A stretch of DNA of 64,000 bases from Alisma plantago-aquatica. Lineage: Eukaryota; Streptophyta; Magnoliopsida; Alismatales; Alismataceae. This document shows positions 45,866 to 58,635 of the stretch, in pieces. Each line of letters starts with the position of its first letter. Positions within the stretch are counted from its first letter, which is position 1. Position numbers and translations under genes: made by a program. Below the pieces are notes generated by a model. It was not told where the DNA came from, ran no database searches, and worked only from the letters and a program-made list of their open reading frames with translations. Location: the NCBI GenBank assembly GCA_963693085.1, contig OY856409.1, positions 1,535,681,072 to 1,535,745,071 on the forward strand, in the 5' to 3' direction.

Positions 45866-48593
45866 GTGATATGGGTAGTCCAATCATTGTTTTTAAGATT
45901 ATGTTATTCGAGGCCTCAAATCCTGGGATGTTACACATGCTGATAAATTTTGTAAACTATAATAGAGATATAACTCACAAAAACAAATTTCAAAACCCAA
46001 AAATAATGGTTAAATCGTGTTTGCCATTCCCAATTAACTTGGCTGCCAAGTTTCACATTGTTTGAATTAAAATAACTATCTTAATTTTGTTTAGAAAAGA
46101 AAATGTGAATTTTATTCTAAAATATTAAATAATGTGTTTACTATATTGAAAAGTACAAATAAGTTTCAAATTTGAATTTCACATACCAAAAGTTAGTCTA
46201 TGGGTGAATTTTCACATTAGTTGGACAATCTAATCTATGCTAGTTTAGTTTGGTTTATGATAGAGAATATAACTTATAAAATATTAAATAAAAAATAACA
46301 TTCCTGAAATGGAAAATTAATAAAAAAAATTAGACTTGGCATCATTTAGTTTGATTGTAGTCCAAATTTCACATCTTTTGAGTGATCTTATATGACTTAA
46401 GAAAAGAAAATGAAAGATAAGGACAAAACTATTAAATTTATTATTGAAAAGAAAACATCTAACTCATTAAATGAGTAATGTAAACCAACTTGTATGGAGG
46501 ATATGTATATAATTTATGTGAAGTTGTAAAAAGTTAAATTGTAGTGCCTAAAGGGAAATAATGTTGTATATGCATGAAAATATAAACATAAAAGAAATAA
46601 AATCAAAAATTTATTTTAGAAACACACTAATTAATATATATGTAAATTATATCATCACACTCGTATGTACTGTATAACTAGATGTAAAACGTCAGTAGTA
46701 AAAAGTAGTAGGATAATACATATTTTTCCTCTTATATTATCTCTAGAGGATGTTACTAATATTATGGAAACAATTATCATGAATTGGGAAACAAAATTAC
46801 TATTATTCAAAAGAAATTAGAAGTAAACATAGTTGAGGATAATTGAAGAGAGATTCAAGAATTTAATTAAATACAAGATATTCTTTACTTCTCTCATGAG
46901 TGGATAATTTTTGAAGGCTCATAAATACACATTACAGTAACTCAATATACACCATGTAAATATTTGTTTTAATATTTTAAAATATTTTTGTATATGAAAT
47001 CATCCACTATATAATTTTTAAACAAGAAAGTAATATCAAATTTATTTCTCATATATTAATTGGTATACTTTTCAAGTTTCATTATGTTTGCATAATACTA
47101 GTACCTATAAACAAATTATAAAATAAGTTAACAAGATAATGCTAAAAAATTCAAATAAAGTAAATGACATATTGAACATTCTAATAGTGAAAACTAATTT
47201 ACATAGCATGTGTTTCAAAATTTACTTTTTTGAACTTTGTTTGGACCATCAAATAAATTTGGAAAGAGAATATATAATTACAAATATTAATTTTTAATTG
47301 TTTAATTTAATACATTCCTGATTTGATATGGTTTTTAATTTTCTTACATGTCATTGTCTAACAAATTCTTGACTTTTTTCCATTTATAATATATGTTGTA
47401 TATTTTCCTTGATACACAAAATATGTAAGTTTCTTTCTACCCAAGCCAAATAGTCCAATATATAGACCCCTCGCCATGGCCTTCACATATATAGAAATCA
47501 CTTGACCAATAAGCCGTTGTAACATTCTCTCTTATCCTCTTATTCAAGTATCTTGTATGAGTAATTTCATGGTGATCTTTTCTCCACTATCAGTTCTACG
47601 AACTTTGAAAAAGTTTGTAACCTAGACATGGATCTAAGATTTAGATATTAACAAGTTGACTAACACCTCGAGTTATGTTTGCATTCCATATTATTCCCAG
47701 TGAGCAATCACCTATGTTTTATCTATAGCTGTATTTGAAGACCCAAAATCCTAATTTGATTGTTATATTTCCTTTGATATTGTTCTTGAAAAATATCTTA
47801 TAGATTGTTTCTCTCAGATCATCGACATTGTTGAATATTCTTTAATGGGTCTTTTAACCCCACTTATATTGATTGGATGTTCTCAATCCTCATATTTTGA
47901 TATATATTTACTTACTCTTTTGTATGTATCATGTGATGACAACTAATATAATGTGACATATGTTATTTTATGTGGATGCGTAAATTCTCACACTTGACTT
48001 TGCAAAGATGATAATTCCTTTAAGTGATATTATTATAGCAGATCTGTATCTCTCTTGTTCAGAGTAGATGTGTATATGTTCTACTAACTCCATATTTATG
48101 GTTTATGCGTTGTTCCCTACCTATAAGTTTATATTGTTATAGTACTATCACAAGTAAAACACATGGATGTCTTGCTCTTATTTATCATTTTATTGAATTC
48201 ATATTCTTTTTATACCCATTTGAGTAGTCATTTTCTTTTCCTTTGAGAAGAGATGCTTATTTGATGCCCCTTTATTTTATAATGTTGCTCAGCATTCGAT
48301 TTAATATACTCATACCAGCATTTTGCTGATTCATCTATTTTTTCTCTTCTTACTGGGATAAGTTTCCAACCTCTGGTGTAGATCAGAAGAAGATAACTAA
48401 GTTGGACCAGAACCTCATCAGGTATAGCCAAAACATTTGAGAGATTTTCCTGAGGTGGTTAGATGACCCTCTGTTAGTTTTGATTTATTTCATCCTGTGT
48501 GGTAAATGATAGTTAAATTTTGTATAATTAGATGTTTTGTATTTCCTGCTACATTTAGATTTATGATACATATACTTTATAAAATTGGTTATC

Positions 48594-49177
48594 ATTCTTT
48601 TTGTGAGAAATTTATAATGATGTTTGATATATGGAAGGTTTCTTTTTAATTTAATTTAATTTTTAAGGAAGGAGATCCCTTATGGGTTCCCACTCTTTAC
48701 ATTGTCACCCTCTAAAAGTGAGGTGAACGCAAGGTTTTCGTAACTAGAACAATAATAAAAAAGAACAAAACAACGAAAGGGAAGGACGACATACCTTAGT
48801 GCTAGACTTCATTTAGAGATACATTAGATGTGTCGGTAGTAAGAGAGGAGGTATACAAGAGGAAGCGTAGGCGTATGAAAAAAATGATTATCATATCTTT
48901 TGTGAAAAATTTATAGTGATGTTTGATATGTGGAATTTTTTTTTTATTTGATTTAGTGAGAAGTGAATCTCCTCGGAATTCCCACTCTTTACATTGGCAC
49001 CCTCGAAAAGTGAGGTGAAAGCAGGGGTTTACGGTACCAGAACAATAATAAAAATGAACAAAACTACGAAAGACAAGGACGACATAGCTTACTGCTAGAG
49101 TTCATCTAGAGGTATATTAGATGTGTCGATAGTAAGAGAGGAGGTATACAGGAGGAAGTGTAGGCGTATGGAAAAGA
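48594..49177. repeat. 292-bp tandem duplication at the family-A LTR end
   Basis: CCCACTCTTT at 48689 recurs at 48981. Each unit starts with the last roughly 100 bp of the family-A LTR and continues into flanking DNA (AAAAGTGAGGTGAA, then GAGAGGAGGTATACA). Confidence 0.85.
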
Positions 49178-49320
49178 AAACCACCTTTTATAACAGACGA
49201 CATGTCATCGCCGGAGGTATATTAGATGTGTCGATAGTAAGAGAGGAGGTATACAGGAGGAAGTGTAGGCGTATGGAAAAGAAAACCACCTTTTATAACA
49301 GACGACATGTCATCGCCGGA
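49111..49320 (+). repeat. Perfect 105-bp tandem duplication
   Basis: Units 49111-49215 and 49216-49320 look identical. The 105-bp length keeps frame, so one ORF (49123-49392) reads the same 35-residue peptide twice. I see no domain and treat the ORF as chance. Confidence 0.92.
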
Positions 49321-49866
49321 GAACAATGTCCTCCACTGTGCAGATATCCTTCTCAAGGATGCCACTGCTCCAGGGTTTCTGTTGCGTTGTAATTGTTTCC
49401 TTGTACAGTATGGCCCAAATATTATTGTCTGTTTAACCAAATTAACTAAATTTCCGAAAATATCTATCAAAAATGTTATATGCCTATACATACCCACATC
49501 GTTGTACTTTAATTTCCACATAACCTCTCAGTTATATCCCAATCATCTTTCATTGAAATATTATAGCTATATATTTATACACAGTAATAATTAATCAAGA
49601 TTTAATTAATACTTTCAATCCGTACTGATGTACACATATTATTTCGTTGACCAAATAAACCGACCGTAATAACAATTAACCAACCAACCTTAACCACATT
49701 AACTGAATAATTGACACTATTACAGTTAGGTTGACAGTTAATATAAGAAATCACAATTTAATCGATCAACCGAACTGAATGACCGGTTAACATAAATGTT
49801 AACCAAATCTTCAACAACAAACTAAGCTTTAATGGTTATTATCCCGTAATGTGATTCGTTGCGTAC
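49321..49866. other. Unassigned AT-rich spacer
   Basis: No gene or element boundary is visible. The last part has repeated AACC/GGTTAAC motifs. The MITE target duplication begins at 49867. Confidence 0.5.
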
Positions 49867-49869
49867 TTA

Positions 49870-50336
49870 GGGCCAGTTTGGTTGGGCCGTGTTTGAACAC
49901 ACGAATTGGAACTGAACGGATTTTCCAACTGGTTGCGTTTGGTTGCATGCTGTTCCTATCCGAACTGGGAAAATGAACCACACAGCTGCTCTTTGAGACA
50001 TGCAAAGAGGAGGAACTCGAACCGCACCTATTTTGGGCGTAGTTTCTTTTCCATGCCAGCTGTTACTGCTGTGTATCTTTACCTCTCAAGCAATAATATC
50101 GGGTACAACCTGAACAGCAAGTAGCTGCTCTATATTAACTGGGCCGTATTGTGGTGGTAACGTTACCGTGGTCACTCAATGCAAATTCTACTTCCAACCA
50201 AACGAAATCTGAATGAATGTTGTCAGCTCTAATTACACAAAACCAAACGAATGATGTTGCATTTCAGATCCTGTTTTTGTTTTCGTGTTTTGGAACACAT
50301 GGTGCCCGCTGGAACTGCTCCCAACCAGACAAGCCC
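49870..50336. mobile_element. Tourist-like (PIF/Harbinger) MITE 1, 467 bp
   Basis: Terminal inverted repeats GGGCCAGTTTGGTTGGG and CCCAACCAGACAAGCCC (reverse complement GGGCTTGTCTGGTTGGG), flanked by TTA on both sides (49867-49869 and 50337-50339). The 3-bp TTA duplication and the TIR style fit Tourist-like MITEs. No transposase. Confidence 0.85.
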
Positions 50337-50432
50337 TTAGTTCGATGTTTATACACGATATATTTTATTTTTCTATTCGAAGTGCCTAGTAATTTAGATG
50401 ACAGTTGGACAACATTCCAGGTTATGATATTA

Positions 50433-50901
50433 GGGCTAGTTTGGTTCCTTGAAGTTGCAGCTCTTTGCGTACTTTCAAAACAGGAAAACTGAAGTAACGA
50501 AAACGAACTGCAAGCACAATCATTTGGTTAGACATAGGTGCAACTCAATTAGTTTATTCGTTTCTGTTTGGTTCCTTGTGGTTTGGGGTTCTAGGTATCT
50601 ACGGTGCACTTACCTCTCGATCAACATGCATGGCAAATAGAGCAGCGAGGAGCAGGTTCTGATTCCTGACAATTGCAGGTAGAAGGGCAGTTTGGTAGAC
50701 CGTCGCTGGAGTCACCGTGGAAAGCCAACCGCGCCCCATCTGGACGCGGTTCATCTTCCCAACTTATACACAGAAACAAAACCACCGTGTGGTTGGAACA
50801 CATGCCACGAATTCGAGCACAGAGGAACCAAACGCTCGGGAACAAAAACGCAGTGCAGTTGCGGCTGCACGTTTTTGTTTGCGGCTCAACCAAACGAGCC
50901 C
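50433..50901. mobile_element. Tourist-like (PIF/Harbinger) MITE 2, 469 bp
   Basis: TIRs GGGCTAGTTTGGTT and AACCAAACGAGCCC with TTA duplications (50430-50432 and 50902-50904). Nearly the same length as MITE 1. It ends 224 bp from the peroxidase stop codon, on its 3' side. ORFs inside it on both strands are non-coding artefacts. Confidence 0.87.
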
Positions 50902-51125
50902 TTAATGAACGAGACAACGATTCAACGACTCACAAAATGCTGCATTAACTTATTGGAAACTGTAGAAATCAAAGGTACATACAAAAGTTAATATACTCCA
51001 CCAAACGGGCATGAAAACTGGAAACAAAATTATTAAAACCGAGATTCCCTGATAGATTTCCATCCCAACTTAAAAAGGATGAAGAGGCACGTAACATGCA
51101 GCCGTTAGATGCCCCCGTCAGCCAC

Positions 51126-52302
<1,177 letters not shown>

Positions 52303-52390
52303 TTCCTGGATATGAATGTGGAAGAGAGCTGATAATGTCTCAAGATTCGTCCTTGCCCGCTTCTGGATACGTTACCCATGCAGACGCCTA

Positions 52391-52397
52391 TTATATA
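52391..52397 (-). promoter_or_regulatory. TATA box of the peroxidase gene
   Basis: TATATAA on the minus strand, about 90 bp upstream of the ATG, implying a 5' UTR of roughly 55-60 nt. Confidence 0.65.
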
Positions 52398-53479
52398 GTC
52401 GACCTTGCGTAGATTAAGTCAGCCGGGTCGAGCTGTCCCCATATGGGTTCCAGATCTATGGCGCGAATTCCTAGCAAGTTTGCGTGATAAACTTAACGAA
52501 CGCGGCCAAGATGATTGGGATAACAAATTGTTGACAGTGAACTGCAAGTCAGAGCTCAGCTGGCGGGTGCAGCAGCTAGCGGGTGAAGCAAGGTTTGACA
52601 TATTGCTCGCCAACGCTTTGATAGTTTGGAACAGGAATGTACGGGAATCTTTTGTCAACGGAGCAGTTGGGTTTGCGCTACCGGGTCGCGCTTATAGCAT
52701 TGTTCCCTAGGGTTCGTAGCACCTCACATTAAGTGGGCATGTTTGAGCTAAAGTATTTAGTCAGCTCCAATATTGGAGCCAGACCTGGTTGCAGCATCTT
52801 TGTCTGTCGCATGGCCAGTTGATGATAAACAACCTATATAAATGTGTAGTGTATGAAATGCTGCAAAAATATAGAGTTAACAGCTTTTGGAAACTAAGAA
52901 TTACATTCTCCTTTCTATTGTGAGAGGTGGGGTAGAATGAGGATACAATTTAATCATACCAGTTAACTATTGTCGGCGAAGCAAAAGAGTCACATGCATA
53001 GGAATATGTTAACGGGATTGAATTCCCTGCTCCGAGGAGCCTGTTGCAGCGTGTTACAATTGATCTAGGCGGTACAAATACCAATTTAATTTTTTTAAGG
53101 GGCTTTTTTTGGGGTAGATAAATGGTCAAGATGGCTTGCCAAGTATACACTAAAGCGTATCTCTTACCATCTTTATTATAGAGGGTGGGCTTAGGATTTG
53201 ATAGTCTCGTGTGAGGAGAGAGTGGCCTACACTCCCTACTACATTAAGGCAACGTGACACGTCCGTTTAATCCGAATCAACAGATTTAATTATAATTACA
53301 CATGTCTAAAGATTATCAGAGGTGTAGCATACACCTGAGTTTATACAGGGAGCAGAAAATACAATCTCTAGAGGGAGAGGTTTCGAGGATAAATACCAAA
53401 TTCTTATTGGTCCTCTTATAGAAAAGTATAGGTTGCCTCTTGTGCTAAAAAATTTCCATTCATTGACAATTGACCAGTG
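52398..53479. other. Peroxidase upstream region and spacer
   Basis: Positions 52400-52720 are GC-richer and contain an open frame (52405-52710) without a known domain. From 52720 on, the sequence is AT-rich with no gene or element that I can identify. Confidence 0.5.
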
Positions 53480-54610
53480 TAAATACAAGAGGAAGCCACC
53501 TCACCCCACAATGTAGAAAAAAGAGAGGAGAGATGATTTGGAAGACAATCTCAAGAATGCACAACAATGCTCCTCAATAGTCTCTTGACATTCAACATAG
53601 ATCACAGAAGTACACGACATAAGTCATCTCAAGTCTCCACAACTCATGCATTATTTGGAAAAGCAATTGCATTAGTCGTCGACTTCCCATTGTGATAAGT
53701 CATCCCAACAATTTCTCATGATACAAAATGACCGATTGGTAGAGTTTCCCAACCAATCGAGTACTAGCACCATTCTAGAGCACTAATTCTTCACATGTAG
53801 TAATAGAATTCATGATATATCCAACTATGTTAGTGGGAAGATTTAGTTTTTGTAGTGTGTTTCTTCTGAATGGTCATTACAATCTATCATACGCCTTTGA
53901 TAAATAAACCTTGATGGCTATGTATGCAAGACCCTTCTTTCTCTTCATCAAAAAATATTGCACTTTAGTCCAGAGAACAATCCTAAATTTGCAATATTCA
54001 TTAAGAGAATACAAAGAAGAAGGAAGGAAATCATGATTGGAACATAAGATTTGAGTTAAGAAGTGGTAACAAAGCCGCTGATACTCTAGCCAAATCTCAT
54101 CAGAAACATACTTCTGGGTATTTTAATTATATCAGACCACATGATTGTATTACATCCATCTTAGGAGAAGACATGTGTAATGGTAGTAGTACTACCACAT
54201 TTAGTTCTCATGGCAACTTAGAACCCTGTAATTGTTTTCCTTATTGTCTTACATGAGGAGAGAGAGATGAATAAATAGCCTCCTGACCCCCACCCCACAA
54301 AAAAAAACTAAAGGTAACATTGCTTCTTTGATCCCAAATCCTACCTATTAATTTGATATAAGGTTTATATTTAGAAGGGGCTTCTAAAGTACCTTCAATC
54401 ATCTTGCAAACAAATTGATTATCTATGAAAAATATAATGTCCTCTTAAAGGTTCCTACATTGTAGTATTCTATCTGCAATTTCTCATACTCTATGATATC
54501 CTCACCTTCATGCTATAAGGATCCTCCATCATGAGATCGGAGGTCAAACCCAATGTTAGTTTTTTGTAATTCTCTTAGTTACTTAAGCATCCACTATGAG
54601 CATGATTTTG
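53480..54610 (-). pseudogene. Decayed LINE-type reverse transcriptase remnant
   Basis: On the minus strand at 53948-53880 the peptide has AYIAIKVYLSKAYDRL, the well-known L1 RT motif around KxDLSKAYDR (here with Tyr for Asp). It is followed after a stop by LPTNIVGYIMNSITT-like sequence at about 53850-53800. Elsewhere the frame is lost. Minus-strand peptides at 54460-54310 (GTLEAPSKYKPYIKLIGR) may belong to the same remnant. A plus-strand LINE tail is inserted within this block. Confidence 0.5.
54035..54308 (+). pseudogene. LINE 3' tail with RNase H end and poly(A)
   Basis: The plus frame from 54035 to the TGA at 54254-54256 reads IRFELRSGNKAADTLAKSH, the C-terminal end of the RNase H-like domain of plant LINEs (GNKAAD.LAK). 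It is followed by a short 3' UTR and poly(A) at 54299-54307. The 5' truncation point is near 54030. I could not identify a target duplication. Confidence 0.7.
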
Positions 54611-54654
54611 TCATCATTTTGTGCCCCCATCCACCACTCACTATATAAGTATAA

Positions 54655-54656
<2 letters not shown>

Positions 54657-54736
<80 letters not shown>
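54657..54736. repeat. (AT)40 microsatellite
   Basis: Eighty uninterrupted bases of AT dinucleotide. Copy number in the assembly may be inexact. Confidence 0.97.
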
Positions 54737-54739
<3 letters not shown>

Positions 54740-57700
54740 CTTTCAAATATTTCTTTATGAATGTAAAAATATCAATATTCTAGTAGAATATGGTGCAAAG
54801 GATTAAAGAGCAAGAGAAGAGTCCAAATGGTATTCAGAGATGTAAAAATGGTGGGAGGGGCATGAGTGCGATCCACATTCCTTATCTAGGGAGAAATGTG
54901 TTTCTATTGATGCAAAATCATCCCACCCTTCACAAAAATTGTCTCTAACATTGATAGACCATCAGGTTAATTGCTATTTGTGTCATTGTTCTTTTTTATG
55001 AGAAATAAGTCTTGTCAATTGTTTATTTTCCCTAGTAGTGAAACTTTTCTTTCCTGGGAACACATTTTCTGGATCTGGGTGTATGAGTCCAATTCACAAT
55101 CAACTCCAAAAAGTATGACTTTGACATTTTATGTGAAAATGTTGTATTGGATACAAAATCATTATAGTTAGAAATTTACACTTTTACCAATATACTTGAT
55201 TGCTTTTGATAAGTTCTAAAACACAAAGAACTTATTATTGCCTATCGCTGTAATTACTTGAGGTGTATATATGTGTCTTGAGGGGAATCTGAATGTGTTG
55301 ACCCATCCAATGGTCCAACCTAAAATCCAACATGTTCAACTATTCAAGTTCTTATTATGATTCATGTTGAATAAGCATCCCATGCAAATGAAGCATACAT
55401 CTAATGCCATTAGACTCAATAGTACCCTTGACTCTGAAGGTTCGTTAGGCTTTTAGTAATTACATGTTCCTTTTACTCTTTGAAACATTTAACCAAGTGT
55501 CTAAACCAAAATAAACTAGTAACATTGTTTGTGAAGGTTTTTCCTGAAGCATTGGGACAATGCATCTATAGGTCGCGTTGCTATTAACTATATTCCAAAA
55601 TGACTCTATGTCACAATTTTTTTATGTAATATCTTTTGATTTTCATAAAATATATATTTCTAAATTACCTAAAATTAAAAGAAAAAGGTATAATAGTTCT
55701 TTCATACAAAATTTTGATTAAAGTAAATAATAACATGTAAAATTAATAGTTACATTGAAAGCAACAAATAATTGAAAATTCATTAGGTAGGTCCCCCCAT
55801 GCATCTAAAATTAGGCATACTAAGCTCAAGATTATAATATGATTTAGTTAATTCATGTATATAAATCTATTTATTAGATCTTTGAAGTAGTGCATAGCCT
55901 ACATGATTCCTTGTTTAATTACATATATTTAGCAAAAAAAAAACTACTAGCCATGAACATATGGTATAGTTTGAGTTCCCTTCATTTTTCTAGGAACATG
56001 CGACTTGTGACTTTCATAAAATAGGTCTGTACACATAAATTTTAAGCAACTATATATGATTAATTCACACTTTATCCTTTGTGACAACTATTTCTACCAT
56101 CTTCATAGTTGCAACACTCCTGGACAAAGACATGAGCCTTGTATGTTGCTATGTACAAAAACATAGATTTCTTTTGTTGTATAAATAATTACAATTTGTC
56201 ACCAAAGTTATATGTAAATGGTTGAATCATCATAATACCAACTAGTTCAAAAGAAAAATGAACCACATATACTAACATGTAAGACACACATAAGATGTGG
56301 CAACTTTCCTTTTCTAAAGTCCTATTTTAGGAAGAAATATAGAGAGTTCAAAGGAGGATACCAAAACATAGTGCAATTTCTTACGCAAAGAGTCTCTCAA
56401 CAAAAACAATGAATCATGTAAAAATATAAGAATCTAATGTGCTAATAATCAAAATAAAATACATTTATATGAATGAAATTTAGTAACACCAGTCAATGAG
56501 CCATTATGGTTTACTAATAAAAAAACAATTCAAAATGAATTTTGTCTGAACTTAAATATCTCTATGTAATCTTTCTCAAAATATTTGTCAAGACATCATA
56601 TTTGAAGAGAAATGTGTTCTTTGGAATATGCATTCCTATTTGTGATGTCAATGCATCCATACTTAAGACTTAATTCATCTTCTTAGAAAAAATTATCTCC
56701 CATAGGAAAATATTGCTCTTAAATTAATATTCAAATCATAACATGTCACTATTTATTTATACCATATCTATTGAGTTCTCAGAAACCATACTAATAAGTA
56801 GAAAGTATATATATATTATAATGCTCAAAATGAAATGATAATAAAAAAATATTTAGTTACTAATAAAGGTGTTCATAAATATAAATAGTAATGAGTAAAC
56901 TTAATAGATACACTGCTAGAAACAAAATATAATGTAAGTAAAAAATCAATATTAGTGAAAGTTACATTACTCACTTGAAGTTTATATAGATAATATTAGA
57001 AATAAAATAAGGAATCACGTATAAAGTATAGTAATCCAATGATATGATAAATAAATTCATTTATTTTTATGATATGAAATTCATCAAAAGATATCATAAC
57101 CTACAACATAATATGACAAATTTTAGATTTTTTTGAACCCAACTCTAGGTTGTGATGTTTACTAACTCATTACTTTCAGACCAAAATAGAAAACCAGAAT
57201 GACATTTTTATGAATTTTCATTACCAACATGTAATCAAAAGATTTACCAAAATGTCACATTTGAAGAGCAATGCTTCGCCAATGGGAACATGTTGCTCTT
57301 GAAGATTTTCTATATCATGTTAGTCCTTTGCTAGATTCTACTAGCCTTTCATATAGATGGCATCCAATCTATTTTACATGGGTAGTCTAACATGAGTCAT
57401 CTATGATGTTTAGATGTGTTATTGGAATTTCACTTTTTCATCTTGTTCCACTCATTTTACTATTTAATTCAAGTGTTTCATTTTTTCTACTCGACCATGG
57501 GTGATGAAATTTGTGTGAGGCCTATGACCTAGATTAATTCTTAAACATATTATTTTTATAATTAGGTACCTAATTACCTTAACTTAATGTTCTATTATTT
57601 TTTTAGATTCATTTGATAAAGTCGCATCTCTAATTTCTGTCACTTGCATTTCTATTTCTTGAATTTATATTTCATATACATTGATGAACTGTATGCAGAT

Positions 57701-58249
57701 TCCCCATAATTGAGGATCGAATTGCAAAATAGAATGAGTATTATCTTAAAAAATATTAACATAAGTCAGTTACTCATTCTTTTTCTAGAAAGGCAAGTGA
57801 TATATACAACTAATCAAAATGTTATACTATGTCATACTACAATCGACAAATGTATATGTGCACCAAGTTATTAAAACCAATAAGTATACTATGTCATGCT
57901 ACATTTCTAGAAGGCATTTTTTTTTCAAAAAAATGACATTTAAAAAAATGGCATTTTTTCATTAGACGATAATATTAATTATATTATTACATCATTGTTA
58001 CCAACTTTTATTAAATTGAGTCCTATTATCTTCACATTGTGAGTAAAGAGTTACCTTATATTATTATCTATTTTGTTTATTTAACCTATTAAGTCCATTA
58101 GTTCAATATTTATTCAAATAATGGCATAGCATTGTTCATATTTATGGATATGAAAACTCGAATTATTATTCAAATTCATGTAGTAAGCACATCATACCGC
58201 ATGTTAAACATCTTAGCCACTATGTGACATATTTCATGAAATCACCTAC
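54737..58249. other. AT-rich intergenic stretch without recognisable gene
   Basis: No ORF above about 66 codons and no recognisable domain. A phrase like ACATTTGAAGAG(A/C)AATG(T/C) occurs near 56600 and 57260, hinting at a diverged duplication. Probably old element debris. Confidence 0.55.
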
Positions 58250-58635
58250 ATGTTAACACACACATATGTTACTATATAGTATGAGTGTATTATGATATGT
58301 AATTTTGATTATATAAGTGAATCTCACTCTATGTATTATACTTTTCCAAAGCCTATATGTATTATGGGTTATCATTGAGTTATTCATGTTATTAGCATTA
58401 ATTATATACTTTGAGGTATAAATTCTTCCTTGTTTGGTCAAATATAAGAAACCAAGCATACTAACCTCTTAATCATTGTAATACAATTTCTAGATTCAAG
58501 ATTCTAGGTTTTGGTATGTTAAAACATTCCACCACTTAAATGGATTTTTGTCCTCTAAATCTAATAATCCATCTACTATGAACCAATAACTCTCCACCCC
58601 TTAAAATGAATGGCCTAATAAGTTAAACAAACCTA
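58250..58635 (-). mobile_element. Inverted family-A fragment (LTR head plus internal end)
   Basis: On the minus strand it reads TTATTAGGCCATTC...TTTTAAGGGGTGGAGAGT, then GAGGACAAAAATC, then an LTR start at 58526 (TGTTTTAACATACCAAAACC) and TTTGACCAAACAAGGA. This is the same order as at 38860-39070. It is more diverged than the plus-strand copies. Confidence 0.65.

Larger units (their letters stand above)
45169..45935 (-). mobile_element. Cassandra TRIM retrotransposon
   Basis: 767 bp on the minus strand. The LTRs lie at 45169-45392 (224 bp, with an internal deletion of about 65 bp) and 45646-45935 (290 bp). Both begin TGTAATGCC and end GATGTTACA on the plus strand. The primer site lies 2 nt from the right LTR and the purine tract GTGGGGGAGAT (minus strand) abuts the left LTR. 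The LTRs carry a segment related to 5S rRNA, the hallmark of Cassandra. The flanks (TTATGA and CATGC) do not form a clean duplication. There is no protein; movement needs enzymes from other elements. Confidence 0.92.
44764..48701 (+). mobile_element. Family A LTR 3, carrying the Cassandra insertion
   Basis: Head at 44764-45168 and body at 45936-48701, about 3.2 kb without Cassandra. It lacks segment X and the second LTR head found in LTRs 0 and 1, so it represents the simpler LTR form. A TATA box is at 47458-47464. It ends CACTCTTTACA, which preserves the CA terminus. No gene. Confidence 0.7.

Noticed and set aside
49123..49392. 89-codon ORF with a repeated 35-residue peptide
   Set aside because: The peptide repeat is a direct result of the 105-bp tandem duplication; no domain or promoter.
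52405..52710. 101-codon plus-strand ORF upstream of the peroxidase
   Set aside because: No recognisable domain, no clear promoter, and it starts at the peroxidase TATA region; not supported as a gene.
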